Shown: one piece after another, positions 17,472 to 27,185 of the stretch | Numbering within the stretch: position 1 is the first letter of the stretch | Layout: every line of letters starts with the position of its first letter | Source of the DNA: JBBCJR01 sp037190805 | Lineage (GTDB): Bacteria > Pseudomonadota > Alphaproteobacteria > Sphingomonadales > Sphingomonadaceae | Direction of reading: 5' to 3' | DNA length: 64,000 bases | Assembly: GCA_037190805.1 (NCBI GenBank) | Contig: JBBCJR010000021.1 | Coordinates: 48,286 to 112,285 of the forward strand | Notes under the pieces: generated by a model | The model's input: only the letters and a program-made list of their open reading frames with translations | Told to the model about the DNA's origin: nothing | Databases searched by the model: none | Program-made: the position numbers and the translations under genes

Positions 17472-17569
17472 ATGAGCGCGGAGCCGGGTTGCTGGAAAAC
17501 GGATTGTATATCGGCGGCTGCGCATCCTGTTTCGTCGTCACTGGCCTGCCTCCTGAAAGGTGATCCCTA

Positions 17570-17990
17570 TTGAGAGTTAGAAACCGGCTATTTTACGCTT
17601 TTACGCTTGGAAGGAGCGAGGAATGGCATGGCCGAACTACACTTCGGAGCAGATCATCAGGATGCTTCGGCACGCGGCCGTCTCTGACTGAATGACGGAT
17701 TGCGTGTGCGGTTACGCCCGCAATATGGGGACACGTCTAGAGCACGACTTCGTCGCCGACCGCGCGCATGAAGGGAAGGCGTTCCGAATGCTGACCGTGA
17801 TCGATGAACACAGCCGGGAGTGCCGGGCGATCCATGTGCAGGGCCAGCTCAAGAGCGATGATGTCGTTCACTAGACACGGGCCTCCGGGCATATCAGGTC
17901 GGAGAATGGCGCGGAGTTTACGGCGATCGCGGTGCGGGAATGGTTCGGTCGGATCGAGGTGAAGACGCTCTCGGGCTATTGCAACCTCTT
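17570..17990 (+). pseudogene. Remnant of an IS3-family element (orfA start and orfB pieces)
   Basis: Around 17623 a frame reads MAWPNYTSEQIIRMLRHAAV, the start of an IS3 orfA, and stops at once. A second piece (DFVADRAHEGKAFRMLTVID then EHSRECRAIHV) and a third (SENGAEFTAIAVREWFGRIE) come from the DDE catalytic core of orfB. Large internal deletions and stops remove activity. Confidence 0.7.
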
Positions 17991-17998
17991 CCCGATCA

Positions 17999-18121
17999 TA
18001 TGGCCAACGCTACACCCGTCAGATCGAACGATGCGATATCCTCGAATTGGTAGCTGGGGCTATCGAACGTGGCGCAGCCTATCAGGCCGGTCCGGCGGTG
18101 ATGAGAACTCTCAAGCTGTGA
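17999..18121 (+). pseudogene. Fragment of a P4-type tyrosine integrase
   Basis: The frame RQIERCDILELVAGAIERGA then AYQAGPAVMRTLKL lines up with residues of the intact integrase at 59409 (REIKRFDVVELMDGAIARGS then AYQANRILSHIRKLFNW). It is a 40-codon piece of the core-binding domain with a stop at 18119. It directly follows the IS3 remnant. The next stretch, 18122-18379, has an open frame of no recognisable family. Confidence 0.65.
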
Positions 18122-18379
18122 TATCGCGTGCATGGAAGGCGCAGACTGCGCCGCCAGATGGTGGTGGGCCGCTGGCCACGCCTAACGCGGTGTTCACGAT
18201 CACCAGTATCGCCCATGGCAATGGCACCTCGGCGATCCTGTTCGCGGTAGGCTGCGGGGACACGTTGGACTGCGATGGGGAAGGGCGGTTGAGCCTGGAG
18301 CGGTTACCTGCGCTGGCGATCGAGGGTATGACCTTCAAGGGCGCGCACCACCAGCCTCCTCGGGGTCCTTATTTATATA

Positions 18380-18398
18380 TTGCGAATCATTAGCGATA
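18380..18398. promoter_or_regulatory. Possible Fur-type operator before the siderophore esterase/receptor pair
   Basis: The stretch TTGCGAATCATTAGCGAT is similar to alphaproteobacterial iron-control sites of the form TGCRAATNATTNGCA and follows the AT-rich stretch TTTATATAT, which could hold a promoter. It is about 40 bp before the esterase start. The match is by eye and the palindrome is imperfect. Confidence 0.4.
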
Positions 18399-18435
18399 CA
18401 TTATGACGCGCCCCACATATTGAGGGGCATCGAAC

Positions 18436-19497
18436 ATGGGTGGCAAAAGCGCATTCCTCGCCAGACTGGGCCTGTGCCTGCTGGCGGGCATATCCTGTAC
18501 TCATGCCGTATGGGCCGAGGGTGTTACGCCGGTGGAAGATGTTCCGGCGGCTGGCATGCAGGTGGGCAACTCACCTTTCGAACGCGCGGTCGGTCCCACG
18601 ATCCTCAACCGGGGCAGCGAACTCTACGCCTTTTCGTCCTTCAAGCTCGAGTCCGAGGACGGCGAGCGGCATTACTGGGTGCAGATCGGCATTCCCAAGC
18701 GCCCCGCGCCGCGCAAAGGCTATCCCGTCATCTATATGGTGGACGGCAATGCCGCGATGGGGTTGATCAGCGACCCGGAGGTGGAAGCGCTCGACACTCT
18801 GTCGCCGCCTGTCCTCGTCGCCATCGGCTATGACACCTATGCGCGCGTCAGCACGCTGTCCCGGGCCTATGACTACACGCCTCCGATCGTGCAGGACGGC
18901 AAGCCGATCGCGCCGATCGTGCGCGGACGGCCGGGCGGCGGTGCCGAAATTTTCGCGACACTCATCGAACGGACCATCAAGCCCCGCGTCGAGGCGATGG
19001 CGAAGATCGACCGCGGCCAACAGACCCTGTGGGGACACTCCTATGGCGGGCTGTTCACGCTCTACATGCTTCATGCTCACCCGGATTATTATCAGCGCTA
19101 TGCCGCCGGTGATGCATCGCTCTGGTATCATGACGGCGAACTGGCCCATGCGCTGATCGCCACGCCGGCCGGTGCCCTTGCCGGCAAGACCGTGCGTCTG
19201 ATGAGCGGTGGGGGGCGCACTGCCGCGAGAAATCAGTCTCAAGCCCAGCCGAGACAGTCCGAGGCGCGTCCCCAGGCTGCGGCGCCCACGCCGACACCAC
19301 AGCCGCCGCGCCTGCCTGACACCAGCAGGGGTCTGCCGCGCCTGCCGGATGCGATGGAAAAGGTGCTTGCCGGCCTGCGCAACGGCGGCGCGGCCGTCAG
19401 CTATCGCCAGTTCCCCGGCCTCAACCATGGGGAGATGATGCGCGCCTCACTGCTCCCGGCTCTGACGCTGGCAGCGCGACCACAGGATACGGACTGA
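18436..19497 (+). CDS. Secreted alpha/beta-hydrolase, siderophore-esterase-like
   Basis: A 353-residue protein with a signal peptide (about residues 1-28). The hydrolase domain has the nucleophile elbow GHSYGG with S202; YPVIYMVDGNAAM sits near the start of the fold and FPGLNHGEMM near the end holds the likely catalytic histidine. This resembles the esterase D/IroE group, which cut ester-linked siderophores in the periplasm. A linker rich in Gln, Pro and Ala (about residues 258-300) interrupts the fold before the last helix, which is unusual. A GAGGGG site precedes the ATG. The TonB siderophore receptor gene starts 65 bp downstream in the same direction, so the pair probably imports and cleaves a siderophore. 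Confidence 0.78.
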   Translation: MGGKSAFLARLGLCLLAGISCTHAVWAEGVTPVEDVPAAGMQVGNSPFERAVGPTILNRGSELYAFSSFKLESEDGERHYWVQIGIPKRPAPRKGYPVIYMVDGNAAMGLISDPEVEALDTLSPPVLVAIGYDTYARVSTLSRAYDYTPPIVQDGKPIAPIVRGRPGGGAEIFATLIERTIKPRVEAMAKIDRGQQTLWGHSYGGLFTLYMLHAHPDYYQRYAAGDASLWYHDGELAHALIATPAGALAGKTVRLMSGGGRTAARNQSQAQPRQSEARPQAAAPTPTPQPPRLPDTSRGLPRLPDAMEKVLAGLRNGGAAVSYRQFPGLNHGEMMRASLLPALTLAARPQDTD

Positions 19498-19562
19498 ACC
19501 GACGCCTGCGGCCAGGACGCCCTGTGCCGCCGTCCTTTTCCTCCACGAAACGGATCCAAGAG

Positions 19563-21668
19563 ATGACCAGACTCTTTCTTCGCAGCAGCGCCTTGTCCGG
19601 TGCTGTCCTCTCCCTGCTCGTCGCCGCGCCGGCATGGGCGGCGGATGCCGCCAGTGAGATCGATGGCGGGCAGATTGTCGTCACGGGCGCCAAGATCGTT
19701 GGTGGCGGCACCAAGAACGAAGTGCCGCTGGCGGAGGTGCCCAATTCCATCACTGTCGTCACGCGCGAGCTGATGGACATGCGGGACATCGCCTCGCTTG
19801 AAGACCTGATGCTGCAGACGCCGGGTATCACCGTAACCGGCTCCAATCCTGAAAACCCCTCGCTGATCTCGCGCGGCTTCAACATCGACAATGTGCTGGT
19901 GGACGGCGTGCCGCTGTCCGACTTTCCGGGCACAACGCCGGACCTGGCCATCTATGAGCGCATCGAGGTAGCGCGCGGCCCGGCCGGTCTGTTCAGCGGC
20001 GTGGGCAGTCCCGCCGGCAGCATCAATTTCGTCCGCAAGCGGCCGACCCGCGAGATCGCCGTCAAGGCCGGGCTGACAGCCGGGTCATGGGACTATTATC
20101 GTGGCGACCTCGACCTCAATCTGCCGGTGACCGAGGGGGGCGACGTCCGCGCCCGCTTTTCCGGCGCCTATCAGGACCAGCATCATTTCTTCGACGTGGC
20201 GCATACGAAGCGCGGCATCATCTATGGAATTGTCGAAGCCGACGTCACGCCGACCACCAGGGTCGCGGTCGGCGGACACTATCAGAAGCTGGACACGCCG
20301 GTGCAGACCGGCCTGCCGGGTTATGTCGCCGGCGGGCTGATCGATCTGCCGCGCTCGACCTATATCGGCGCGCCGTGGAACGTCATCGAGCAGGACAGCT
20401 ATGCCGCCTTTGCCGAGCTGACGCAGGCATTCTCCCCGGACTGGCAGCTCAAGGTCACCGGCCAATATGGTCATACCGACAGCACCCGGCCCTTCGCCTA
20501 TCTCGGCAATCCGTCGGTCACGCCGACCAGCGGCCTCAACACCTTAGGCGCCATGCAATCGGAAGGCACGGCTCACCAATACAGTATGGATGCGAACCTG
20601 AATGGCTCGTTCACGCTGTTCGGCCATACCCAGGACATCCTGGTTGGCGCGGACTATCGCGAGACCGAGAGCGACAGCATGGTCGGCCGCAACAACGGTT
20701 TCGTCGTCATCGACGTCTATAATCCCACGCACGACATTCCACGCCCCGCCATGCCCTATCTCAGCAAGACGGACAGCAAGACGAGCCAGTACGGTTTTTA
20801 CGGCCAGATGCGCCTGCGGCCCTTCGAGCCGCTGACGGTGGTGCTGGGCGGACGCAGCAGCTACTGGAAGACCAGATCGATCAGCTCGAGCCGCACTGCC
20901 GAGGACCGGCCATGGACCGCGCGGCCGGCCAGCGGCTATAGATCAAACGGTCGCTTCACGCCCTATGCCGGCCTTGTCTATGCGCTCAGCAAGGTCTGGA
21001 ACGCCTATGCCAGCTATGCCGACAGCCACTCGCCGCAATCGCAGCTGACCGACGATGGCGAGCCGGTCGGCCCTGTTACCGGCTCGCAGATCGAGGGCGG
21101 CGTCAAGGGCTCGCTGGCCGGTGGGCGAGGGGTCGTGTCGCTGGCCGTCTATCGCATCACCCAGGCAAATCGGGCCCAGGCGGATCCCGCTTATCCCGAC
21201 GGCTCTGGCTTCTACGTCGGCACCGGCGAGGTGCAGAGCAAGGGCGTGGAGGTGGAAATGACCGGCCGCGTCATGCCGAACTGGATGATCTCCGGCGGCT
21301 ATACCTACACCGTCAACAAATATACCCAGGATGCCACGAACCAGGGCAGGCCGTTCAATGCCATCGGCCCCAGGCACAGCCTGAAGCTGTGGACCAACTA
21401 TCGGTTCGAGAGCGGCGCGCTGGACGGACTGGACATTGGCGGCTCGGTCAACGCGTTCAGCAAGTCGGTCGGCGATAATGTCGAGCAGAAGGGTTATATG
21501 GTCGCCGGCGTACAGGCCGGCTATCGCCTGGCTCAGAACCTCCGGCTGCAGGTGTCGCTCAACAACCTTTTCGACAAGGTTTATTACACTCGCATCCGCT
21601 ATACGCGGAACGGCAACTACTATGGCGATCCGCGTAACATCCGGGTGACTCTGCGCGGTACCTTTTGA
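19563..21668 (+). CDS. TonB-dependent siderophore receptor (FhuE/FpvA-like)
   Basis: An outer-membrane receptor of about 701 residues. The signal peptide ends near APAWAAD. The plug domain has the motifs PNSITVVTRELMDMRD, LMLQTPGITVTGSNPENPS and, typically for siderophore receptors, GLFSGVGSPAGSINFVRKRP. The barrel ends YYGDPRNIRVTLRGTF with a C-terminal phenylalanine for assembly by BAM. A typical TonB box cannot be fixed; QIVVTGAKI is near the expected place. Together with the upstream esterase it forms a siderophore-use unit. The particular siderophore is not deducible. Confidence 0.9.
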   Translation: MTRLFLRSSALSGAVLSLLVAAPAWAADAASEIDGGQIVVTGAKIVGGGTKNEVPLAEVPNSITVVTRELMDMRDIASLEDLMLQTPGITVTGSNPENPSLISRGFNIDNVLVDGVPLSDFPGTTPDLAIYERIEVARGPAGLFSGVGSPAGSINFVRKRPTREIAVKAGLTAGSWDYYRGDLDLNLPVTEGGDVRARFSGAYQDQHHFFDVAHTKRGIIYGIVEADVTPTTRVAVGGHYQKLDTPVQTGLPGYVAGGLIDLPRSTYIGAPWNVIEQDSYAAFAELTQAFSPDWQLKVTGQYGHTDSTRPFAYLGNPSVTPTSGLNTLGAMQSEGTAHQYSMDANLNGSFTLFGHTQDILVGADYRETESDSMVGRNNGFVVIDVYNPTHDIPRPAMPYLSKTDSKTSQYGFYGQMRLRPFEPLTVVLGGRSSYWKTRSISSSRTAEDRPWTARPASGYRSNGRFTPYAGLVYALSKVWNAYASYADSHSPQSQLTDDGEPVGPVTGSQIEGGVKGSLAGGRGVVSLAVYRITQANRAQADPAYPDGSGFYVGTGEVQSKGVEVEMTGRVMPNWMISGGYTYTVNKYTQDATNQGRPFNAIGPRHSLKLWTNYRFESGALDGLDIGGSVNAFSKSVGDNVEQKGYMVAGVQAGYRLAQNLRLQVSLNNLFDKVYYTRIRYTRNGNYYGDPRNIRVTLRGTF

Positions 21669-21847
21669 CGATCAGGTCCTCGCGCCGGGTTCAGACCAGC
21701 GGCCATTCATGGTTTCCGGCCACGGCGCGAAGGTCGTCAGGATGGCGAACGCGAACAGCACGACATGCGGGCGGTGCAGTGAGCGTCGTCGGGTCCGGAT
21801 CGCGTCCGCGATGGGCATGGCGGTGCAGGCATATCGAATCAGCATAA

Positions 21848-22345
21848 TGTCCGCTCCCTTCCGTAGCTGTTCCAGATAATCCGACCACTATTGCGCCATC
21901 TCCATCCGCTCTTTCCATCCAGTGCGCGCCGCGATGGTAGGCCGCGCACAACTTGTCGTTGTCGCCGTGAGCAAGCGCGCGCCGATGGCGTCAGAATGCC
22001 ACTTGCCGCTTTCGTTCAGTAGAGTGAATGCTGCCGTTCGGAAATCGTGAGCGGTCGTTTCGTCACCGGTAAATCCCAAACTCCACAAGCCCGCGTTGAC
22101 CGTGTTCTCGGGTATGGGGTGGGGGCCGGGTGCAGATTGATGGAAAGACATAACCAACCGGGTCAGTGACGGGTCGTAGTTCCCGGAACAGTTCGATGGA
22201 CTAGCGCGACAATGAAACTCGATGTTCCTGCTTCATTTTCATCTTTGCGGTTGGAATGATCCATATACTCATCCCAAGGTCGATTTCTTCCCACTCGGCA
22301 TGGCGCAGCTCGTCGCGGCGAATGAAGACATGACGGACGGCAGAG
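21848..22345 (-). pseudogene. Decayed P4-type integrase, C-terminal half
   Basis: Read on the minus strand, pieces in different frames match P4-type integrases: FIRRDELRHAEWEEIDLGMS, then KMKMKQEHRVSLSR and a stop, then ELFRELRPVTDPVGYVFPS. After another shift come NTVNAGLWSLGFTGDETTAH and FRTAAFTLLNESGKWHSDAI. The end reads MAQ-stop-WSDYLEQLRKGADIM, where a TAG replaces the usual Trp codon. At least two frameshifts and two stops are present. No tRNA gene is seen nearby. The strip 21669-21847 between the receptor and this relic holds nothing I can identify. Confidence 0.75.
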
Positions 22346-22912
22346 ATGCTAGCCTGATTAGCCCAAGACCATCGTAATCGCCTATCGCCCTGAGCGGTTC
22401 ATAAACGCGATTGGGATTTGCGATTGCGCCATAATTCTTTGGCTGTGGAAGTGATCGCTCTTTTATATCGCGTATTTGACCAATTGTTACCCATGATCCT
22501 CTCTGGGATCCGTTGAAATCAAAAAATCACTGAGGATAATCTCAGTGCGCCCTCACTGAGCGGAGCTTGTTTCTATGTATCCCCGGTCATGGAAAGAGGG
22601 CAGAGCAAGGCAGGCATAGCGTCGATGTTCAGAATCGCATTCGAGAGGCGCCTAAATTTTTCTCTAGAGAAGTGAAACTCTGAATCGCAGCGGATTATGG
22701 CTTGAGCCATTATATAAAGCTGTAATGAGGCTCATAAAATGAAAGAAAATGATCCAGAAACTCATAAAATATCACGATTTTTCTGAGAAATCCAAGAAAC
22801 GATTTTCCATTTGTCCAATGTTAACCATTTTGGCGGAGCATGATTCTCATGAAATTAGAAAGGTATTTCTGCCATTTTTGGTTAGGTGAATCATAACAAT
22901 GGAGGGCTTGTC
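22346..22912. promoter_or_regulatory. Long AT-rich leader upstream of the pilus operon, with a palindrome
   Basis: This stretch of over 500 bp has no convincing gene and is AT-richer than its surroundings. It holds the perfect stem CACTGAG-GATAAT-CTCAGTG at 22528-22547 and a third copy of CACTGAG at 22554-22560. These repeats could be an operator or an RNA hairpin controlling the csu operon that begins at 22913, but distance (350 bp) leaves this open. Confidence 0.4.
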
Positions 22913-23458
22913 ATGGACGGCAAATTTTCTCGAGTATGCAGTTCGCTCGTGGTACCCGTTATGCTGGCTTTCCCAGCCCAAGCAGATATCAATGGGACGA
23001 TTGATGCAACAATTACTCTAGAAGCTGGCTGCATAATCAATGGCCAGAACCATGACGATGGCGCCACTGCTGCCAATTTCGGGAGCATGGATTTTGGTGC
23101 CCATAATACGCTGTTTACGCAAGCCGACGCCCAGGTGGTCAACGGTGCCAGTGCTTTTGAAATCCAATGCAGTCCTGGAATTTCACCCGTTCTCTCCTTC
23201 GGCGCCGGGGAAAATGACAACCAAGGTGCGGGTGGCGGGCTTCGCGCCATGGCTCATAGCACCGAAGCCAATAAATATGTGACCTACAATCTCTATTCGG
23301 ACCCAGCTCGCGGGGTTCTAATTCCAATTGGCGGCGATCTTACTTTGGCCTCGACAGGAGCCCTGCAGACTGTCGACGTATATGGCCGCGCATTTGGAGA
23401 ATCTGGCCTCGTCATGGGAACCTATAACGACGTAATTACAGTTGTTCTCGAATTATAG
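22913..23458 (+). CDS. Csu-type major pilin subunit (SCPU domain)
   Basis: A 181-residue secreted protein with a signal peptide ending FPAQA and one spore-coat-U (SCPU) domain. Two cysteines (EAGCIINGQ and FEIQCSPG) are placed as in CsuA/B-type pilins. The C-terminus ends in alternating hydrophobics (NDVITVVLEL), as a donor-strand partner would. The ATG at 22913 lies 6 nt after GGAGGG and is preferred over a GTG at 22886. It is the first gene of a five-gene archaic chaperone-usher operon and likely forms the pilus rod. Confidence 0.83.
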   Translation: MDGKFSRVCSSLVVPVMLAFPAQADINGTIDATITLEAGCIINGQNHDDGATAANFGSMDFGAHNTLFTQADAQVVNGASAFEIQCSPGISPVLSFGAGENDNQGAGGGLRAMAHSTEANKYVTYNLYSDPARGVLIPIGGDLTLASTGALQTVDVYGRAFGESGLVMGTYNDVITVVLEL

Positions 23459-23494
23459 GGCAGCGAGAAAGGCGGCCTTCTGTGATTAAGTGCC

Positions 23495-24037
23495 ATGTCG
23501 ATCCTTCATCAATGGGGTCGTCTGGCAGCCGCCGCATCCTGCTTGGGCGGAGGCTTTCATTCAGCCTACGCTGAAACGACTGCCCAGTTTCAAGTTACTG
23601 CGAGTATAGAAGCGGGCTGCCTCGTCGATGGTGTGGGCAGTAACGGCAATGCTGGAACGGTAGGAATTCTCGATTTTGGACGAGATTCCACTTTTTCCAC
23701 AGCCACACGCATGACCAGTCTTGTTGGTTCGCAGTCGATCCGATTGCGGTGCACGCCGGGCCTGAGCGTATCGATGACCATTGATGGCGGACAGCATGCT
23801 GCCTTGGGCAGCCGACAGCTTCAGCTTCAAGACGGTGACGGGGATCGGATCGGATACGGATTATGCGCAGATGCCGCTTGTAGCCAGCCGATCCCGATTG
23901 GCGGCGGAGCCAGCATGGCCGTCACCGGCAGTAACGAAAACGATGTGCTGTTGCCTGTCTATGGCGTGCTGACTCTTCCGGGAGATCTTCCCGCTGGAAC
24001 ATATACTGACACGCTGCTGATTACTCTGTCCTGGTAG
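23495..24037 (+). CDS. Csu-type minor pilin subunit (SCPU domain)
   Basis: A 180-residue protein with a signal peptide ending HSAYAET, followed by an SCPU domain with the pilin cysteine pattern (EAGCLVDG, IRLRCTPG) and an extra pair in GLCADAACSQP. It ends YTDTLLITLSW, a typical last strand. It is 36 bp downstream of the major pilin gene and 17 bp before the chaperone gene. Acinetobacter csu has two such adaptors (CsuA, CsuB); here only one is present. Confidence 0.8.
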   Translation: MSILHQWGRLAAAASCLGGGFHSAYAETTAQFQVTASIEAGCLVDGVGSNGNAGTVGILDFGRDSTFSTATRMTSLVGSQSIRLRCTPGLSVSMTIDGGQHAALGSRQLQLQDGDGDRIGYGLCADAACSQPIPIGGGASMAVTGSNENDVLLPVYGVLTLPGDLPAGTYTDTLLITLSW

Positions 24038-24054
24038 AGACGAAGGGGGAGTAT

Positions 24055-24804
24055 ATGATCAGAATAATCGCTATCAGTGCTTTTGCAGCACTTTGCATCA
24101 CGCATCCGGCGGCAGCCCAATCGCCAGGATCGCTTTTGATATGGCCGGTCAATCCTGTCATTCCCGCAGAGAAGCGGGCTGCGGCGTTGTGGCTCGAAAA
24201 TCCTGGAAAAACACCAATCACCTTGCAAGTCCAAGTCTTTGCCTGGTCTCAACAAGAAGCCAAGAACGTTTACGCGCCGCAAAACAATATTGTCGGAACT
24301 CCGCCGATCGTAACCATCGAGCCCGGCCAGCGGCAACTCGTCAGGCTGACACGAACGATGCCTACGCTGAACCCAGAAGAAGCATATCGTGTGGTGGTAG
24401 ACGAAATTCCTGTCCGTGTCGCTTCCAGTTCGGTTTCGTCCGGCGCGGCGGTCAGTTTCCGCATGCGCTATTCCATTCCGTTATTCGGCTACAGGGAGAA
24501 AGGTGATCCGCAATTGCGGCAACGAGCCGCAAGTGCTCCGGACAGTTCAGGGCTGCATTGGCGGGCCGACCATGAGGGGCGCTTTCTCGAGGTGCGCAAC
24601 GATGGACGTTTTCACGCAAAGCTTGTCGATGTTGCCTTCAAAGATGCCGCAGGCATGTCCCCTGTTGCCAATGGCCTGCTTGGCTATGTTCTTCCGGGCG
24701 CTTCCATGCGTTGGCCACTTCCCGATACCGCCACGATCAAGGACACCCTCTTCGCGACGGTCAACGGTGCTCCCCCTAGGCCGATATCGTCAGTCACAAA
24801 GTGA
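24055..24804 (+). CDS. csuC: Periplasmic pilus chaperone, CsuC/FimC-like
   Basis: A 249-residue chaperone with a signal peptide (ending THPAAAQ) and two immunoglobulin-like domains. The N-terminal domain has PVNPVIPAEKRAAALWLENPG and PGQRQLVRLTR, the usual subunit-binding edge strand, and the conserved YRVVVDEIP. Such chaperones cap pilin subunits by donor-strand complementation and deliver them to the usher. GGGGGAG precedes the ATG. The gene lies just before the usher gene, 6 bp apart. Confidence 0.88.
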   Translation: MIRIIAISAFAALCITHPAAAQSPGSLLIWPVNPVIPAEKRAAALWLENPGKTPITLQVQVFAWSQQEAKNVYAPQNNIVGTPPIVTIEPGQRQLVRLTRTMPTLNPEEAYRVVVDEIPVRVASSSVSSGAAVSFRMRYSIPLFGYREKGDPQLRQRAASAPDSSGLHWRADHEGRFLEVRNDGRFHAKLVDVAFKDAAGMSPVANGLLGYVLPGASMRWPLPDTATIKDTLFATVNGAPPRPISSVTK

Positions 24805-24810
24805 CGTACG

Positions 24811-27174
24811 ATGACGTGCGGTGGAGCCAGAAGGGGAGCGAAGTCGCTCATCGTGATCCTCTTCCTGTTCTTCATTGCGTCGATCTGCCTACTGCCGAAG
24901 CCGGCCTATGCCGCGCCCTCGCAGGCGTTGGTCTACGCCGACCTGCCGCCTCCACTGCCGATCGCTGCTGCAAATCCCGGTGAAATGACCCTCTATCTCG
25001 AACTCGTGGTCAATGGCCTTGAGACGGGGACGATCTCACCCGTTCTCAAGTCGACGGATTGCTTCATGGTGCCGGCAGCGGACCTCCACCGTGTCGGTCT
25101 GATCTCCGATTTCGACGAGGAGCGCGTCTGCCTCAGCGCACTGCCCGGCGTTAAGACCGAGTACGACGCTTCCCGACAAAAACTGCACCTGATGCTGCCG
25201 CCGGGTCAGCTGCGCGGGCAGAATTTGAGCGCGCCCCATGCCGCGTTCGAGCAGGCGCGTGGGGCGACCGGAGCCTTGCTCAATTATGAGGTGTTCGCCA
25301 GCGATGGTGGCGGCACGTCGCCACTGATTTCCATGTGGCATGAAGCCCGCCTGTTCAGCCCTGGAGGGCTCTTCTCCTCCACCGGCGTGGTGCGTTCGCG
25401 AGGAGGAGCCTCGTTCACACGATATGACACACGCCTGCTGAGATCCGAGGAAAATCGGATGACGACATTGGAGGTGGGCGATGTCGTCACGCGCGGCGTT
25501 GCATGGGCATCTGCCGTCCGTCTCGGCGGCATTCAGTTCTCGCGCGATTTTTCGGTACGTCCCGACGTCATTACCTATCCGCTGCCTGAATTCACGGGTG
25601 AGGCGGCACTGCCTTCAACCGTCGAATTGTTCATCAACCGGCAGCGTCTTATGAACGGGATCGTCAATCCCGGGCCGTTCGCGATTGAAACCGGGCCGTC
25701 GATCAGCGGGCTTGGGGAAGCGAATATCGTTGTAACCGATATGCTCGGCCGCAGCGTCTCCACGACGATGCCATTTTACGTCAGCAGCGCGCTTCTGCGG
25801 CGTGGTTTGAATGACTATGCGGTCTCCATTGGCGCTCTTCGTTATGGCTACGGGTTCAAGAATTTCGACTATGGCAAGCTTGCGGGAACAGCCTCTGCGC
25901 GGCACGGCCTGACGAACTCCGTCACGCTGGAGGCCAATGTCCAGGCGACACGCGACTTGTTGGTCATCGGCGGGGGCGGCGTCGTCGGCCTTGGCTCTCT
26001 GGGGGTTTTGGGCGCCTCATACGCCAGAAGCTGGCGTGACGGTGCTGGCGGTGGCCAGCTTTCAGCCAATTACGAGTATCTGACGCGCGATTTTTCGATC
26101 AACCTGAGGCATGTTCGGCAGGATGCTGCCTTCGCGCAACTGGGTTCGGGGCCTCGCGGCCTCGACCGTGGCAAGCAGCGTGTGTCATCGGTTACGTCCA
26201 ATATTTTCCTTGGTTCGATGGGCGCGGTCAGCGCAGGATATTTCGATGTCCGGGCGGGAAAATCCGGCGGGCGCCTCGCCAATATTTCCTGGTCCTTACC
26301 GTTCGTGCGGCAAAGTCGCCTCCATGCTTCGGCCTCGCGGGAGTTCAAGGAACGGACCTGGTCTGCGATGCTCACCCTGTCGCTGCCGCTTGGGCAGCGC
26401 CGTGGCACGGCCAGCAGCAGCATTCTTCGGGATGCGGGAGGGGGACGCAACTGGCGTCTGGATTATGCTCGTCATGTCCCGTCGGCGGGCGGACTTGGGG
26501 TGCGTGGCAGCGTCTCGCAGTCCGCGAACCGGCCTGTCTATATGCAGAGCGACATCACCTGGCGAACTCCGCAGGCCCAGCTTCGCGGTGGTGCGTACGG
26601 CGATCGGGCAGCTACGGGCTGGGTCAGCGTCAGTGGCTCACTTGTCGCGATGGACAAAGCGGTTTTCGCTGCCAACCGCATTGCCGACGCCTTCGCGTTG
26701 GTCAGCACCAATGGCGTTGCAGATATCCCGATCAGATATGAAAATCAGCTAGTCGGCCGCACGAACCGTCGTGGTCATGTCCTGATCCCTTGGGTCAGCG
26801 CTTATTATCGCGCCAAATATGAGATCGACCCATTGTCGCTCGACGCCAATGTGAAGGTACCGATCGTTACCCAGCATGTGGCGGTCTCACGCGGCAGTGG
26901 CGCGTTGGTGGCGTTCCCCATCGAGCGCATGAAGGCGGCTCGAGCAACGGTTCTGGATTCCGCGGGAAATCCGTTGTCGGCTGGGTCCGTGGCAACCGTG
27001 AACGAAGCATCGTCAGCCTATATCGGTTGGGACGGTATGCTGTTCATGGAGAATCTGAGCGCCTCCAATCATATCTCGGTCGGATTGGCTGAAGGTAGAT
27101 CCTGCACATTTGGTTTTGCTGCCGAAATGGATACGGATGATATCCTCGATCTTGGAACGCTCACATGCCGATAG
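24811..27174 (+). CDS. csuD: Outer-membrane usher, CsuD/FimD-like
   Basis: A 787-residue usher. The signal peptide ends KPAYAAP; an N-terminal domain for chaperone binding, a large 24-strand pore with DYAVSIGALRYGYGFKNFDYGK and a plug region, and C-terminal domains ending DDILDLGTLTCR follow. The phrase GPFAIETGPSISGLGEANIVVTD-like region (about residues 285-310) is conserved among ushers. It threads chaperone-pilin complexes through the outer membrane. The following adhesin gene begins 11 bp after the stop. Confidence 0.9.
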   Translation: MTCGGARRGAKSLIVILFLFFIASICLLPKPAYAAPSQALVYADLPPPLPIAAANPGEMTLYLELVVNGLETGTISPVLKSTDCFMVPAADLHRVGLISDFDEERVCLSALPGVKTEYDASRQKLHLMLPPGQLRGQNLSAPHAAFEQARGATGALLNYEVFASDGGGTSPLISMWHEARLFSPGGLFSSTGVVRSRGGASFTRYDTRLLRSEENRMTTLEVGDVVTRGVAWASAVRLGGIQFSRDFSVRPDVITYPLPEFTGEAALPSTVELFINRQRLMNGIVNPGPFAIETGPSISGLGEANIVVTDMLGRSVSTTMPFYVSSALLRRGLNDYAVSIGALRYGYGFKNFDYGKLAGTASARHGLTNSVTLEANVQATRDLLVIGGGGVVGLGSLGVLGASYARSWRDGAGGGQLSANYEYLTRDFSINLRHVRQDAAFAQLGSGPRGLDRGKQRVSSVTSNIFLGSMGAVSAGYFDVRAGKSGGRLANISWSLPFVRQSRLHASASREFKERTWSAMLTLSLPLGQRRGTASSSILRDAGGGRNWRLDYARHVPSAGGLGVRGSVSQSANRPVYMQSDITWRTPQAQLRGGAYGDRAATGWVSVSGSLVAMDKAVFAANRIADAFALVSTNGVADIPIRYENQLVGRTNRRGHVLIPWVSAYYRAKYEIDPLSLDANVKVPIVTQHVAVSRGSGALVAFPIERMKAARATVLDSAGNPLSAGSVATVNEASSAYIGWDGMLFMENLSASNHISVGLAEGRSCTFGFAAEMDTDDILDLGTLTCR

Positions 27175-27185
27175 GGGCGTGGCGA

